64,000 nucleotides of DNA from Helopsaltes ochotensis (GCA_013400155.1 VXBM01000546.1:62001-126000); one strand, 5' to 3'; positions 1 to 14,700 are shown, counted from the first letter of the stretch. Program-made: numbers and translations. Notes: a model not told the origin generated them from the sequence alone.

Positions 1-935
1 AAGTTTTGATTCTAAATCAAAGATGGATTTCCAGCTCTAATTCTGCTATCTTTGAAAAGAATCCTTGCATATTATACACAGGTAGCACAGACTAGTCACT
101 GGACTGTCATATCATTTACTCTTGGGCTCCAGAGAGGCAGTTAAAAATAAACAAATGCCTGTGTGTATCAGCATAAGAACCCCACATTTCCAAAACTTCA
201 AACATCAGTGGAAAATTTGTCACCATATGGAATATGAATTGCTTATGTGTGATATGATGTGGCTTTCTGGAGCCTCTGCAGGTAGTCAGTGATACACAAA
301 ATGAGGAGTCATGGTCAGTGCACAGAAAACACCAAGGCCACCCAACAAGCAGCTGAATTTTCAAAGTGGTGCTGAAAGTCTGGTATGGGTGGTTCTATGA
401 ACAGTGGGACAGCCCGAGGTCAGAGACACAGGATCCCATTTCAGAGAGGTGGTGGGGAAACATCTTCTCGTAGAGACCATCTCACATATATAACTTTGAA
501 AGCTGTCATTGTAATTGCAGACATTTGAGACGTTTGTTCTTCCTAGCTACTCTTCTATTCCCAAGTGGAATGGAAGTGGTGCCTGACAGGCTGTTTGGAA
601 GATTAGGGATTTCTTTGTTTTTTGCTCTTAATGTTCTTGCTGAATTTATTTATAGCTTGGCTGGTTATTAGAACTTGTTCCATATGGTAATCTGGCAATG
701 CCAAGCAAAGGATTTAAAATTAAAAAATAGATTATTTCAGCAAGAATTTATATTTTTGTGATTTGGAAATTCATTCAGAAGTATTGGAACACATTTTAAC
801 CCAGCTTTTCAGGGGAGAAGTGAGGGAGGAAAGTAGCCAGAGGGTAAACAGGAGATTATATGAAAGCAGAAATTTTCTTTCATGTTGTTGGAAAGTGGCC
901 CAAAAGCTCATTGTGTTGAAGCCTACTTCAATAAG
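1..935. other. AT-rich single-copy sequence, no gene seen
   Basis: Reading frames here are short and have no family resemblance. No repeat, RNA gene or clear splice-bounded exon was recognised. It ends at a long A run. Confidence 0.6.

Positions 936-999
<64 letters not shown>
936..999 (+). repeat. Pure A homopolymer, 64 bases
   Basis: An uninterrupted run of 64 A. No convincing target-site duplication flanks it (left flank ends TTCAATAAG, right flank starts GACAGC), and the sequence before it does not look like the 3' end of a transcript I know. CR1, the main bird LINE, does not leave poly(A), so this is either an expanded A tract, the tail of an unrecognised retrocopy, or a length affected by assembly. 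Confidence 0.95.
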
Positions 1000-1001
<2 letters not shown>

Positions 1002-2289
1002 CAGCTTTTCTGGATTAGAGGGTTTTCCAGTCTTCTGCTTCTGCAGGAAATGCAGCTATGAACCCCTGGGAGGAAAGCAAAAAGAAAACAACCCAGGAAG
1101 CAAACAATTTGGACCCAAACTAAGACAAATTACATACATGCCTGTATAACTAAAACAGAAAATACTAATAAATTAGATATTTTGGGGTTTAAGCATATAG
1201 AGAAAAGGCTGTTCTGCAATGCCAAGGGGATAATAAGAAATAAGAAGTTATATACATCCAGGTTACCTTGAAAATTATGCTTTAATGTTTCAAATTGCAT
1301 AATAATACCACAATGTAGGTTTTTGACCCCTGCTTCAAAGGTGTCTGGACTAGAGTTCACCAAAAATCTCAGATACACATTTGATGAGGGGGCTTTGACT
1401 AGAAAAGTGAATTTCCTGCTTTGTAACTGGTTAGAATAGAGATTTGGTTTGCAGCCTGCCTTCAGCATATATTCATAAAAAAAGGAAACACATAAGAAAA
1501 ACATAACAAAACAGAAAACAGATTTCCAAGTCCCACACGCTTTTGAACAAATATGTCAAAATTTCCTCAGAGTATTCAGACCAGGATGGCACAAGCACTG
1601 GAAAAATACATTGCACAGACAGCATCAGTAAGCAAAAATTGCATTTTTATTACCAATAAAGTAAAAAGTTGGAACTCACAGAAAAACTAGTTCTCCCACA
1701 GAAAAATTATTTTTAAAAAATCATTTAAAGTGAAGACAACATTTTCTATTCCTCCAATTACAACAGCAGAGACTTATGTGTAGAACAGAAAAGACTGATC
1801 AGTACAATCTTTGCCAAATTCTGACCAAAACTTCCCAGGATTCAATATTATCACTAGCAGTGAGGTCAATGTGACATTCATGCAAGACTGATTGCAGCTG
1901 TTAGATTTGCTTTTTTTGATTTCACAGTCTTTTGTAAGCCCAAGTAAAAATACTTCGAGATCACGTGTGCTGCTGATTATGTTTCTATCTTGGCCACTGT
2001 GCAAAATACAGTAGCCAGTAGCATCAGCCAAAAAATACAGGTATTAGTGTACTGATAAGTAAATCAAACTCTGGGTTTCATTTCCTCACCTTGAATTTAA
2101 TGAACAAAGGAGTTTGTTACAAAACAAGTCCTAAGAGGAGTGCTGACGCATACTGCTCTCAGTTTAAAGACTTCTAAAAAAGACATTCAGTTATTGTGTT
2201 GGATGGAGTTTTGAGCAAAGGCCAAGATTTGTGATCTTTTAAAGAAGTCTGTGAGAGCTGAATGGTTTATGGGGTTCAGGAAGAAAACA
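1000..2289. other. AT-rich single-copy sequence
   Basis: No repeat family was recognised. Apart from one weak candidate exon on the minus strand (1267-1398) nothing here suggests a gene. Confidence 0.5.
1267..1398 (-). other. Weak candidate internal exon
   Basis: On the minus strand a stretch of 132 bases lies between a possible acceptor (pyrimidine-rich ...CACTTTTCTAG, ending at 1399) and a donor CAAG|GTAACC (GT at 1266-1265). One frame is open throughout and reads as mixed soluble protein, with residues such as VYLRFLVNSSPDTFEAG. The frame is also open upstream of the acceptor, so openness adds little. I do not recognise the peptide. A chance open frame of this length is quite likely. Confidence 0.15.
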
Positions 2290-2630
2290 AAACTACTCCA
2301 GGGAAGGGGGCCTGACACATAGAGATGGAACATCATCTGACTCGATTATTGGGTTGCTGCTATCAGCAAGACCCAGCCAAGGGTCCCCAGGCCCACCAGA
2401 GAGGTGGGGATCTGTCCCAGTCCCTGGGGATCCCCTTTGAGCCAAGCAGCAAGGGGGTGCTGGTGTTCCCTGCCCAGCACACAGAGAAAGTGGCACAACA
2501 CCCTGAGGGACAGCACTGTGGTGGGTCAAATCATCCTGTCCCTGTTTGCACCTACGCAATGCCAGAGCCCTGAGGCACATATCCCTAACATCCTGTCCAC
2601 CAGGAACATGTCCATCACCCTCCAGTGAAC
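2290..2630. other. GC-elevated segment of unknown origin
   Basis: This block is clearly richer in G and C than its surroundings and is open in several frames on both strands, which is expected from base composition. It contains no CpG clustering. It may be an old, unrecognised repeat. No splice-bounded exon was convincing. Confidence 0.3.
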
Positions 2631-5600
2631 CGAAGAGATGAGAGGGTGAAGGGAGGGACAGAAACGTTACTCAGCTCCTGGACAGCAAGAAACCCTCTGT
2701 AGGAAATGTCACAATCTCAAGTGGTGGTTTAACCCAGCTCAATACACCTGAACAGAAAGCAGACAATACATCAATAAAACTACACTGGACATTAGCAGTG
2801 CTCAGGCACTGCTAATTTTGTACTCCATATATGAGGGGAGAACAAGTCCTCTGTTCTTCCCCTACTCCAGCAAAATCCATGTGATTTTCATGCCATACTA
2901 ACTCGTTCAATAATGCTCTTCAACACATCTCAACTGTCATTAATGTCTTAACTGTCATTACACTAACTACAAGGAAAAGCCCTTGCTTGTATGAAAACAT
3001 ACCTTTATATTTACAACTGTTTGCACTTTAGGACTGCCCAGCAAACCAAGGCACAATGAGCTTAACAATTACAGGTTTGTTTCTTGTAACAATTGAAGGT
3101 AAATGATCCTCTTCTGTTCCAGTCTTTCATGCTAAGGCCAAACTGGGAAGTGTTCTAGGCAGGTGGGACCACAAAGTCCAAGAGAAGATTCCTCTGCCCT
3201 AATCAATGGGAAGGTCAGGGTCAAAGGCTACTGCAACATAGAAGGGGCGGCCAACTAAATTCTATTTCCTTTTTTCCCCCACATGAAATTTCTTCTTGAG
3301 ACATATTTTCACACACATGTTTTATAAAAGTGTAAAGGTAAAAGACATATTAAGGTCATAACAGGGAATAATAGCCCATCTGTGAAAATTCAATTTCTGT
3401 GTAAGTATATGCTGCATTTTCTAATTTCTTTCCTGATCCTACGGAAGTCAGTATCTAGTGCTTGCCACCTCATGTATGCACCAGTTTTTCATTTGTCACA
3501 TCCTTTTACAGTGAATGCAGTACTAATAGTGTTTTTATCCCTTTCTATAGAGTGCATTGCAGCAGTAAGAATACTTCAGGCAAATAGGATTATCATAGCT
3601 TACATCCACAGCACAGGACATGTAAGGTCAAAAGTTTTCCTTGATTATGGATATCCCAGTTGAGATACCACCCACCTCATTTTTTGAGACTACTTAGCAT
3701 TCTCTCTGCTATTGCACTGACAGCAAAAACTTTATGGACTGCAGTTATGGCCATGAGCGCTCTGTATTTTCTAAAATAAGATCCCAAGAACATTCAGTCT
3801 ACAAAAAAATTAATAACAAGCTTGAGTCGATGAGAGTGTGGTTAGTGGGTGTACTGGCATTATAAGAGAACTCAGAAGCACCAGCAGAGAGATTGCCAAG
3901 ATCTCCTTAAATGTGCTCACCTCTCCCCAGACGGAAACCACTTGTCCCATCCTCATCCAGTCCCCTGTATCATTCAGACTACCCAGACACCAAAAAAGAT
4001 ACACTTTGAGGGACCACCCCTCCAACTAACTATTCCTTGACACAATTCACAAATAAGCAGTTTCCCTACAGAGGTGCCATGGTGCTTAGCCATGCATTGC
4101 TGCAGATGGATTTATGTTATTTACATTTTTCACACTACTGAACAGGGAGGTCTCCTGCCAGCAGCAGACACAGTGCCAGGGTGAGAGCTATAGTGTGGAT
4201 TGTGGACCCTGCTCAAGTGCCAGCATGATTCTCCCAAGCAGGAGCACAGATCTTTTTCCCACCAGCTGACCAAGGATGATAAAGTGGGAATGAGAGTAGC
4301 TCCCTCCAGTTCCTCTGCACAGAGCCTCTCAAAGCCATGAGCAAGTAGGTCTGTGGGACAGCTGTGCTTTCCTTCCTGCCATAGAAAAAGAGGCAGGACT
4401 TTGAACTTCATGGAGGATCACTGAAGAAAAAGGGAAGAGGCTCAGATATAATCCAGTCCATGAAATTAAAAAGTATTTGGGATGAGAGGTGTGGGACATG
4501 AAGCAATCCCTGCCCATAGCTGTGTGCTGTCTGGGGAAGACAGCTGAGAGGAATCAGTTTAATTACCCCATGACTTATCTGAGCCAGGGGAAATACAGGG
4601 ACACTTCTGACATGGATCATTATCAGTGAAACTGCATAGCTCTTACCACAGCAGGTTCATACCACGTCCCTGAGAGACATTACTCTGCCTCTCAATGGCC
4701 TGCATATGAATGAATTACAGGAAAAATTAAGTGCTGCTCAGTCTTGTTCTACTCCACAGGTACTAAATCCTTGCTGCCTGGCCTGGAAAGAGAGATGAAG
4801 TCTAGAACTCCTCTCTGGGAAAACAACTTGGCAGTAAGGTATCCAGCATTCCATGAAGTCCAGAGGAAACACTTTCAAAAATACCAGGAGAAAATGTCTA
4901 GAATCCAGTTATAACCTGCTGCCTGCTGCTTATGCCTTGTCTTCTCTGCCCTGGAACAGCTAAGCCTTCCTACACTGCAGAAAATGAGCGGTGAGGGGAG
5001 AGGGTATAAAATGGTAAATGAGTGGACAAGATGGACACATCAACCACTCAAAGCTGTAGCTTCCATATGCTAACACGGGAAAAGAAAAAGAGAAAGCAAT
5101 GAAGGTAGTATCAGCATGTAATCCTGATGAAAGTGCATTACACATTAACCAGATTCCTTCCAAGAAGAGAAATAAAGGTTACAGGAGTGGGAATTCCCTG
5201 CTGCAGGACTGCAGAAAAACCTCAAAGACTATTTCTTTATTCATGGCAGGGTTTAAAAGACAGTGCCTATTGGCTCTGGCACAGCTAGTATATGTGCACA
5301 CACACAAGCAAGGCAGCAGACTCAACCCTTCTGTGCTGTAGTATCAAAACAATGTTTGCATAAGCCTAGGAAACCCTCGGCTCCTGTCCCACAGGGGACA
5401 CTCAGACAAGCCATAAAAGCGTGTCTGAATGTATTTCTGGCTTCCCACATTTCTGTGCTGCTCAGCATTCTTCTTGAGTCTACCCCAGATCTGCAAGTCC
5501 ATATATACATACACTCTCTGGAGACCTGCAAAACACTCTCTGAGCAAGCATTAAAGCACATGGTTTTACTCTTCTGAAATTATTACAGCTTAAAACATTG

Positions 5601-8600
5601 GAGCAAAACAAATGAAGAAGGGCCATTGTCTGGATATCCTGAAACCCCCGCATGCAAAGGTTCCAGCAATAGAAGGAGGCTCTCCAGTGCAAAATTAAAT
5701 TCAACCCTCACCTCATCTTTAACTTCATTCAAAACCTTTCCTGCTTGATTAAATTTCAAAAAGTGGCTCTGTGAGCCACAGTGGCTGTTCAGACACATAT
5801 ATATGTGTGGGACAACACAGTGCAGCATGGACAACTGCAATCACAGGGAAAATGAGTAACATGCACAGGGATCACAGAGCTGCAGCATGAAACAGCTCTG
5901 CAGCGACCTTACAGCTCTCAGTAATAGCTAAAGAGCTGCCTTCTTCAGAGAGCACCACTTGGAGAAGTCTGGAGCCTTTTCAAGGAAGAAAACTTCCTCC
6001 ATATCATGTCTTGTCTCCAGTGAAAACACCATTATAGCATCATTGGCCCGAGGGATCTGAAAAGAATTCCCCTAGTATGAAATATTTCAGGTTTATAAGA
6101 TAGGTGTGGCCAGGCTTATCTATTAACAAATTTATTTCTCAAATATTTCTCCTGGTTCCCAGAAGATGCCCAAGCTCTTTGGCACCAGTCACAGCTGTTC
6201 TGGACACAATGCTAAGAATTGAAGAAAATACATGGTCATGATGCAGTGTTCACTGTTTGGTCAGCCCAGAGAGATCACATGAATGATAGATAGCTTGCAA
6301 CCACTGCCCGTGACACGGATCAATACCAACAGCCCAGCCAGGGAACACACAACGCTTTGTAGGTGTCCTGGGACAGCTCTCAAGTCTCCGTTTTCCACTC
6401 ATCAAGGCTCAACCAGAACTCTTCCAGCATTGTCACACTTTCTCCCTCAGCACAGATAAAGCTGCTGCTCCCCTGATGAGTCTGTACTAATGTTCTTTAC
6501 CAAAATATAGACTAACACACTGCCATCACCCGCCACTTAACCACTGTCAGCGGGAAAGAACTGCAAGTAGACATAGTCACTTTACATAAAAGAAGATAGA
6601 GGTGCAGGAACCATCAACTATTTAAAAATTAACCGCATATCTCTCAGGCTGGCAGAACCAGAAGATGAGGCATTTGCCATAACAGCATCAGCAGAGCCCC
6701 CAGAAAGAAAAGTTGAGTTTGATGCCAAGCCCTGTGCGCCTCATAGTTTGCAGCAGATGATCCCACAGGACCCATGCCATTCCCTACAATGCCTTGGGGC
6801 ATTCTTGTACTCTGCTCTGCAACAGAAAGTGGCAGCTGCTCCTCCCCAGGACAGCCTGGTCTTGAATCCTCTTATCTGCAACTTCATGTTCTTACAATCA
6901 GGCACTGTGTCAAAACAATGCCTTTTGGTTTATTTTGTTGTTTTATTTATAAAAGATAAACACCTCATGGGAAAGACAGGCTGGCAAAACAAAAATCTAC
7001 ATCCTTTCTCCATTTATTAAGAAATTTGAAAAGCAAATAAATATTTTGCTGGGAAAAGTAAATGCTCCAGCAGTCACATATGATCTCATTCTGGTACTGT
7101 GTTCATATGCCAGTTGAATAGCACAATGCAGTTTCAGACACCTGCATGCTGTGTGCATCTGTATTTCTCTCCCATATTTATGCATAACATATTTAAGAGA
7201 GGTACAATGCTGTCAGAAGAGAGAGCAGAAACTGCTCTTACAAACACATCAGTAGTCATGGAATTTCAGAGCCTAAAGAGAGAGTTGATGATTTCAATAC
7301 CACAAACCAGCACATCCCCCAGTGGCAATATATTTCTATCATCACCAGGAACTACATGTTCTTCCACAGTTATTTTCTTCTGCATCTGTAACACCTTGTT
7401 TTCTGTAGTCATTTCATTGTGAATGGAGAGCAGTCAGGTAACAGCTGTAGATGGAGAGGGAAACAACCCTTGAAAACCTTGTGTCACTCTCTGATCTTGC
7501 TGCTGCAATTTCAGGAACAGAGGTGGCCAGTTTGTTTGCTTTATAACCTTCAGGAAAAGACTACAGCTAGGAGCTACAGCTCACTAGAATTTCTACAAGA
7601 CCAGAAAGAAATTAATAACACAAAGAAATACATAGAATATTTTCTTCATTATAGATAGGAAGTGTGCTGAGGACTATTAGCTGGTCAGTAATAAATAACC
7701 TAAAGAACTGGCTGACTAAGACACTTATTTGAAAATTTCACAGAAGTGCCAGGATTTGTTAGAGAGCATTGCAGTGGAGATCAGCTCCAGAGTTAGTGGA
7801 AAATGCCACCCATGTTTATATAAAATGTATGACTAGAAAGCCCACTCAAGATGCTGTAATATCTGGTGCAGTTCTGATATTGTACTCTAGGTATTCGACA
7901 ATAACATTGTTTCAAAGTGATTACCAGAAGTTACCCATACAGCTAAAGAGGAAGAATTTCTATCGTGTGTCTTCAGAGAACAGTTACAACAACCTGATGC
8001 AAATATGTGCCTTTGTTTCTCTCCCTGTACAAGACCACTCTCCATAGCACTGCATCTTTTCCCTTATCATTTTCCAGTGAAAGATGGCCCTAAGACCTCT
8101 TCTGTTTGTTCCAATACTTGCAGAAACATCTTTCTTTTGATCTTAGGGCTGCCTCTCTTTGTGAACTCTTCTAACTGAACATCCCATTAAACCAGCCCAT
8201 TAGTCCTTCTTGAAACGCATTCCCCTGTACACACAACTTTGTCATAGCTGCACAGAGCCTACAGCCCCAGCTCAGCAGCTGAGGGACTCTGGGTGACCTT
8301 CTCACCATAAGTATGTGTTGCAACACCACTAAATTGTTCACACCATCCATAATATACATGGTATTAAGGGGTTCTCAGCATAATTTCTCAGTGTGATTTC
8401 TCACAATAACACCCTGTCTCTTGAAGATGACTACTACTGCACTATTTACTTTCTGGATAGGAAATAAAACTACTTGAATCACAAGGAGAAAGGATTTAAC
8501 TAAACCTAAGAAAATTGTTTTTCTTAAAGTAATACCAATTGTGTGAGGGCCTTTGCATGCATACAGTCTTATACACACACACAGTTTGAAGCTGCAGTGA

Positions 8601-10585
8601 GTTACAGAAAAAAATGTCACTGCTGAAGAAACTGCAGTCCTAAAAAGTGCAGAATCCTATGGGGTTTTTTCTTTCCTTTTTTTCACTCATAGGTCCTATA
8701 CTACCAATTTTTTCCCTACTTCCAATTGCTATAGATAGTGGGTGATTAAGATTTAAATCACAACCATTTATGCTAGCATGTCTTGAGACAAATCTGTAAA
8801 GGTAAATTGCGTGTATTCATCTAAGTCTCAGATATCAAAGAAATTAAGATGAACCTTAAGCAGATTCAAAACCTTCTCCAAAACTTAATTTTAAAGCCAG
8901 TCTCATGGTTTAGATCATTCTAAGCTGGAGGTAACTCAAACCATTTTCTCTCCATGTAACCTTCAGCATCGCTCCCTGTTCTTCCCATGTGCTGAATGAG
9001 AAAGGAGATCAGCAGATCAATTACTTCAAGTCTGTTGTAAAATGGCTGCATGCATTTTATAAGATTCATATTTGCCGTGGAGGATGATCAGTACAGATAT
9101 TTATTGCGTAGTGAGGATGTAGCAGAAAGATTAATTCTTGGAAGTAATTCAGCCTGACAAATAAGGTACTATGCAGATACTGTACATATATCAAACCATA
9201 CCCTACCAGTAAGATTGACAAGGCTGTTCACCCACAGCAGTAATATCTAGGCCTGATCTGGCTGCAAGAGTGAGGGCACTGCATCCAAATAATGCTGCAA
9301 TTCCTGTTGTCAATCCCACCGTTCTTCAAAGAGAGAAGCAAATTACAGTTCAAAGACTATCTGAGGTCTGAACAGGGTTTTTGCCCCTTCCAGCAAAATT
9401 GTTGCAGTTTCACTTTGTCAAAGGTCTCTTGTCAAAATGTACTCTTCTGAACTGATATTGCTCCTGTGCTATTCATAAACAAGGAAAGTTTGAGAATCCT
9501 TTTAAATTCAGAAAAGCCATAATACAGAAATCACTGAAACAATTTTTTTAAGCCCTCCTCCTGTCTTTAAATTTAGGATGCTGAATGTCTTTGCTGTCCC
9601 AACAGACAGGTAGTTAAAAGGAAGGCAAACTGCTTAAAAAGAAAAAGGAGATGTGTGGACACCATACAACAAAGTAACTACAAATGGGGCACTGCTGTAG
9701 AACTCCATTTTTGAGACACAGGAGCAAGGGAATAAATCAAATAACTCAGACTGTCCAAGGCAATATGATGGAGCGTGGAATTTTTGGCACATAACAGTCT
9801 CATGATTAATGAAAACACAAATAAAAATCAATGGCTGAGTTGTTCAAAGAACAAATTCTCCCTAGCAGTAAAAAGACTTGAATACTGGCTGCCAGCCTAA
9901 TTTCATTAGGAAATGCATTCCAATTAATGGAAGCTCTGCAAACAAGAGATAATTACTAAGGCGAGACAGAGGAAAGGCCTTACAGCCTTTCAGCTTCTCT
10001 TCTTTGGCTGCAGCTTGCCCTTTTCTCCATCCAATTCATTTAAGATGGGGTTCATTGGAATTCTGTAAGAGTATTTTCCAACCTCCTCACCATTCTGCTG
10101 CGCAGGAGTCTCCTTGCCTGTTTCTGTCATTGGCCTCATCCCCCATACACACTATGTACTGTGAAGTTTCCCATGCTGGGGAGGGATGTGTTTGTTCTCA
10201 CATCTCAGTGTCTGAATGCCAGTTGTGCCGTTATTTCTCTGCTACTTGTTCATATTCATTTTGATGCTATGTTTCCTGTGCCAAATTAAATACTGGCACA
10301 GACAGGTGCCTGAAATCAAAGTTGTGCCTGCTTATGTTCTGGCGAATTTAGTTTTTTCACTTCCATGATTTCATTTCCCGGGAAAACAGCAATTATGTAA
10401 CCTTGGTAGAAACAGATGCCAACAATATTAAGTTCACAACTGCACTCCTTTCACCCCAAGGGCTTCTTTCAATGGGAGGATGGAAAGTTTCTTAAAACCA
10501 AACAAGCAACCCAGACCTTTTGTTTTAACAGACGTGCTTCCCTATTCTATCTGCACATAGGCAGATAGAGGTACTTTGAGGTACT
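2631..10585. other. Long single-copy stretch, no gene recognised
   Basis: About 8 kb of AT-rich sequence without a repeat family, RNA gene or persuasive exon. Several short possible acceptor-donor pairs exist on the minus strand (for example near 4650-4710, exon-sized and open in one frame), but such pairs are common by chance. It could be intron or intergenic sequence. Confidence 0.5.
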
Positions 10586-10951
10586 TTGCCTCCCTCACGT
10601 CATCCCCTTGAACGCCGTGCTCTTACAAAGCATCTCTGCCCCATCTCTCTCACAATCAGTACTGGTCTCGACCCAGAGGATATTGGACAGTTCATCATGA
10701 AGGTGTGCAAAGTAGTGCCTTCTGCAGAGCTCAGCAGTGAGGAAGAACCATCCTTGAAGTCCCTCCATTGCACACCAGAAGATGCTGCTGACAGGGATGA
10801 GGATGCTTGGCAGGAGCTGCATCCCGCTTGGGTTTTTTCACCCTGCGGCTCTGCAGAAAAAGTCCAATTACATCCATCTATGCAGCGAATCAAGCCTAAG
10901 TGGCTGCAACTCCATTCTCTTGCTCTCTCTTTGGTGTCCAGTACAAGCTGA
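10586..10951 (+). other. 121-codon open frame, doubtful coding value
   Basis: An ATG-started frame of 121 codons with an acidic middle part (residues about 48-80, rich in E, D and S). An acceptor-like CTCTCACAATCAG precedes TACTGGTCTCG inside it. The opposite strand is open over almost the same span (119 codons), so base composition alone may explain both. The GC content is above that of the neighbourhood. The acidic part faintly recalls decayed transposase-derived proteins, but I cannot name a family. It may be an old repeat remnant. Confidence 0.15.
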
Positions 10952-11308
10952 GTGTTCATGGACCCAGGGACTGCTATGTTAGCTCACAAGGGCCAGCATG
11001 GCACCCCAGGGCTCAGCACTAAGTCCTGTGCAGTGAGGGTGCTGCCATTCTCTTAGCTGCTGCCAGCTAGCCTGGGTATGGAAACATGTGGGTCAAATCT
11101 ACAAAAAACAAATATGAGCATAGAGGCAACCCTACTGCTTTTGGGAGACCTAAATCTCACCGGGACACCCACTTCATCATCTGTTTACATTTAACTTATT
11201 GTTTGAAAACTCAAGTGTCTGTCCACAGCCACCACGTGGCATTACATACTTCCAATATCTTCCCTAACAGGCAAAAATAAAGGGTATGCACAGAAAAAGC
11301 ACCGGGTT
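10952..11308. other. Single-copy spacer
   Basis: No gene, repeat or regulatory element recognised before the CR1 fragment. Confidence 0.5.
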
Positions 11309-11765
11309 TCACAGAATCAAAGAATCACAGAATTGTTATGATTGGGAAAGATCTTTAAGACCAATTCCAACCATCAATCTAGCACCACCACCACCATCTT
11401 CACCATTAAACCATGTCCTCATGTGACATGTCCTCATGTTATTTGAACACTTCCACGATGGTGACTCACCGATCTCCCTGGGCTGGCTTTTCCAAGGCAG
11501 TATTTTACAAGCCTGTCTTTGAAAAAACTTTTCCTAATATCTAACTAAACCACCCCTGGTGCAACTTAAGGCCACTTTCTCTCATCCTGTAACTTATTAC
11601 TAGAAGAGACCAAGCCCACCTTGTTAAACCCTCCTTCTAAGCCTCTCCCCTGAGCTTCCTTTTCTCCAGGGCGAACCACCTCAGCTTCCCCTGCAGCACC
11701 TCATAGGACTTGTACTCCTACCCCTTCAGCAGATTTGTTGCCCTTCTCTGGACTCACTTCAGGGT
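11309..11765 (-). mobile_element. CR1 LINE fragment, 3' end, minus strand
   Basis: The plus strand opens with the reverse complement of a CR1 tail (ACAGAATCAAAGAATCACAG) followed by the conserved block around TTGGGAAAGATCTTTAAGACC, then the CCATGTCCTCATGT block and the CTCCAGGGCGAACCACC block typical of the CR1 3' region read backwards. The element therefore runs right to left, with its 3' end at 11,309. Only about 450 bases remain, as usual for CR1, whose copies are mostly truncated at the 5' end. It contains only decayed end-of-ORF2 and 3' UTR sequence and cannot move. Confidence 0.93.
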
Positions 11766-14700
11766 TTGTCACAAGGGATACATGCCTAATTCACCAATTC
11801 TAATAATGTGAGTCACTAACTTAAGAAAAAAAAAAAAGAACAAAATAAAACAAAAATCAGACAAAAAAAATCAGCCTATATCACAGACAGCAGTAGCACT
11901 GTGCTAACTATTGTGATGCCATACAATGCCTGTTTCCAGGGGCTGATCAGCTCACTACATGCATTTTAGACATCGCTCTGCAGTTCTGAAGTGTTGGGTC
12001 AGACATGTAATATATCTTTCTCTCCCACTGTGGCGATACGAGATCATCATTTTAAAGGTGTTCCCTGGCATGGCTGCCAGGCTGTTTGTCTGAGCTGCAG
12101 TGGTATTTTTGGAGACAAAGACTTGGCCACAGTGCAGGACAGGTGGCCTGGCAGCAGTGGTAGGAAGCTATCAAACCGCGCAGCGTACATTTCAAAACAC
12201 AAACCAGAGGGAGAGGAGATAAATCATTTACTGTATTTAACTTAGCATATTGCTACTTTATGTGACTCATATAGTCTTGCGGAAGACTCCCCAGACAGGT
12301 TAAGCCAAGTTTGAAAGAAAGACGATGTAAAGCTTACAGACTGCCAGGCATTTGTGAAGTTAGTATGCATAAATGCATGGAGGCAGCAGTGAAAACAACA
12401 AAATTGGAAAGGAAGGAATCTGCACCAGCCCATCTTCCTTCACTCTCCCTGCATTTCAAGGACCTTTCTATGTTTCACTGGTCAAAAATAAACCTGAACC
12501 ATCCTCTGAAGGCCAGTGCAAAGAGGCATCAGCCAGAAAAAAGCATCAGTACCTTGCACTCCACCTGAATAGTCTGTCCACACCACTACTGTTGGTTGTA
12601 CCAGGCCAAGCAAACCCCCACCTCCTTCCAGTGGCAGGGCTGGACACCTGCCATCGTGTCACCAGGTCACTTGGCCAGAGCTGGTGTGCACCCACAGCAC
12701 AGTCAAGCTACAGGTGGCCTCAGCCTGCAGCCAAGGCACACGCAGGAACCACCAGGAACCACAGCAGGACCAAGAGCGCAGCAAACTGGGGCTCAGTGGA
12801 AAATGTCTCACACAGCCTCTCTCGTGCTGTGCCTGAGCCTTGAGACATTTGTGCATCCCACATGTGGTCACCCTCTTACTGAACGTCTTTGCTCTGGCAA
12901 GCAGCAAACAGCAAAAAGATTTCTGACTGAACTGAAAAGGCAAGCTTCTCTTTCTGGGGTACTGAGCCTCCAACTCAGCATGTCACTGGAGATGTACTTG
13001 CAGTGTACAGGGGGCTTGTCAGGCACATCTGACTGGACTTCACTTGATGTGAGATTTGCAAACCCAGGCACAGTGTACGTGCTTTTCCCTCTCAGCCCAA
13101 TTCAAATCAGGGGCCTCCTTGGGAAGACTGTATTGCATAGCAATTCTTTTGAAGGTGATTAGCTTTAATCCAGTTACCAAGAGCTACACTAATTCTGTGT
13201 TCTTCATTTTAAGCTGAATTCCTTGAAAAACAAGATTTTCTGCATACTGGCACTTTTTCCCCCATGCTTTTAAATGTGCAAGCTGTTCTCAGCTAAATAC
13301 AACAAAGGGGAGGCATCACCAACCTACTCAAATCCAGGAAGATTCATGACAGATGTGGCCAGACAAGGGAAGCCCAAACTGGAGTCCCTGCACAAGAAAA
13401 AATAATCCCATTAAAACAACCACAATGCCAGATACTAGAGTGCTCACGGGGAGGAGAGATTTTATTGCAGCTCAGTAGTGCGTAAAGCTTCAAGCAGACC
13501 TCATTGCTAGTTAGTCACAGGGTAATGCAAATACAAGACACAACACAATGAAAACAATCTTGTGCAGAGCTGCCCCCATCTCACAGAACAATTTATGAAA
13601 AAATTAGGATGTCACATAATGCTGCATGCCCTACAGCATGTGAATTTATCTTTACCAGACAAACTTATAAGAAAGTCATCAGCTATACTTGGCTAGACAT
13701 TTTCCCCGCATACTTCAATAATTTATATTGCATTCATAAATTTACTGACTCTGCTGTCTCTCTCTCCCTGACCCATCTCAGCCTGGCCCAGAATGGACAC
13801 CAGAATAACCTGCTGTCATTTCCAGGGTCACCACAACAAGCGTGCCCCCGCAATCTCTCATTTTTTTATTGCAAGTGCACTGTTCCCATGCCCGGTTCTT
13901 TCTTCCATCTGAGTCAGGAGAATGAATCATCAAAAATGCTATTGTCAAATGCTTTCTATGAATTATGTTCTGCACTGCAGTGGCTTGCTCTGCTCAGGAT
14001 TCTCTAGTTTATTGGTATTTTTCTGTGGGATTGCTTTTTGAAATTGCTGAACCAAAGTCTGATTATCCCCAAAAGGGGACAGCCCATTTTAAGCCATTTT
14101 TAATGGGCATGAAATTGAAAGCACAAGCCAGTTTGTCACACGACTGATGTCAAAAAGTAACATCACCATAGGAGTCCGGAAAATATTATTCAAAAAAAAG
14201 GAAGATGTATTATATATAGGATTATATAACTCAGCAACATCTGATTAATGGGATACCAGTAAGCTCCAGGAGCACACGTACCAACACACAATATCTACTG
14301 CTGTATTTCTCAGTCTCACTTTGTTTCAAGGGCATATGCTCACATCAGGTATTTGGGGTACAGAAGAGAAGGAAATGTTGCTGATCTTTGGTGTACAAGT
14401 TTATCCTATTAATATTCTTTAGCAAGTACAGACAATTAAGAATTCTGTGAGGGGTTTGATCCCTCAGACCCTGACTGGGGTAGGAACTGAAGGTACTGAA
14501 TGACCTAAGTGAACCAAACTCTGCACCTCCTATAAGCCACACATACACCAAAATTAGACATCCTTGCTCATTATTTTGATGTTGAACAAATAATATAAAA
14601 GACAAAAATATTGTAAAAAAAAAAAAAGGAAAGTATAGAAATAAAAAGTAGATAGTTTTAGTTTAGAAATAAGGCATATGGTTTGAACAAATGAGAAGTC

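Noticed and set aside
3810..4040. Overlapping open frames on both strands with splice-like sites
   Set aside because: Short, open on both strands, without a convincing acceptor and donor pair or recognisable protein.
12596..13162. A 188-codon plus-strand open frame
   Set aside because: It overlaps a 156-codon frame in a different register and minus-strand frames. The sequence shows no domain and no splice-bounded structure.
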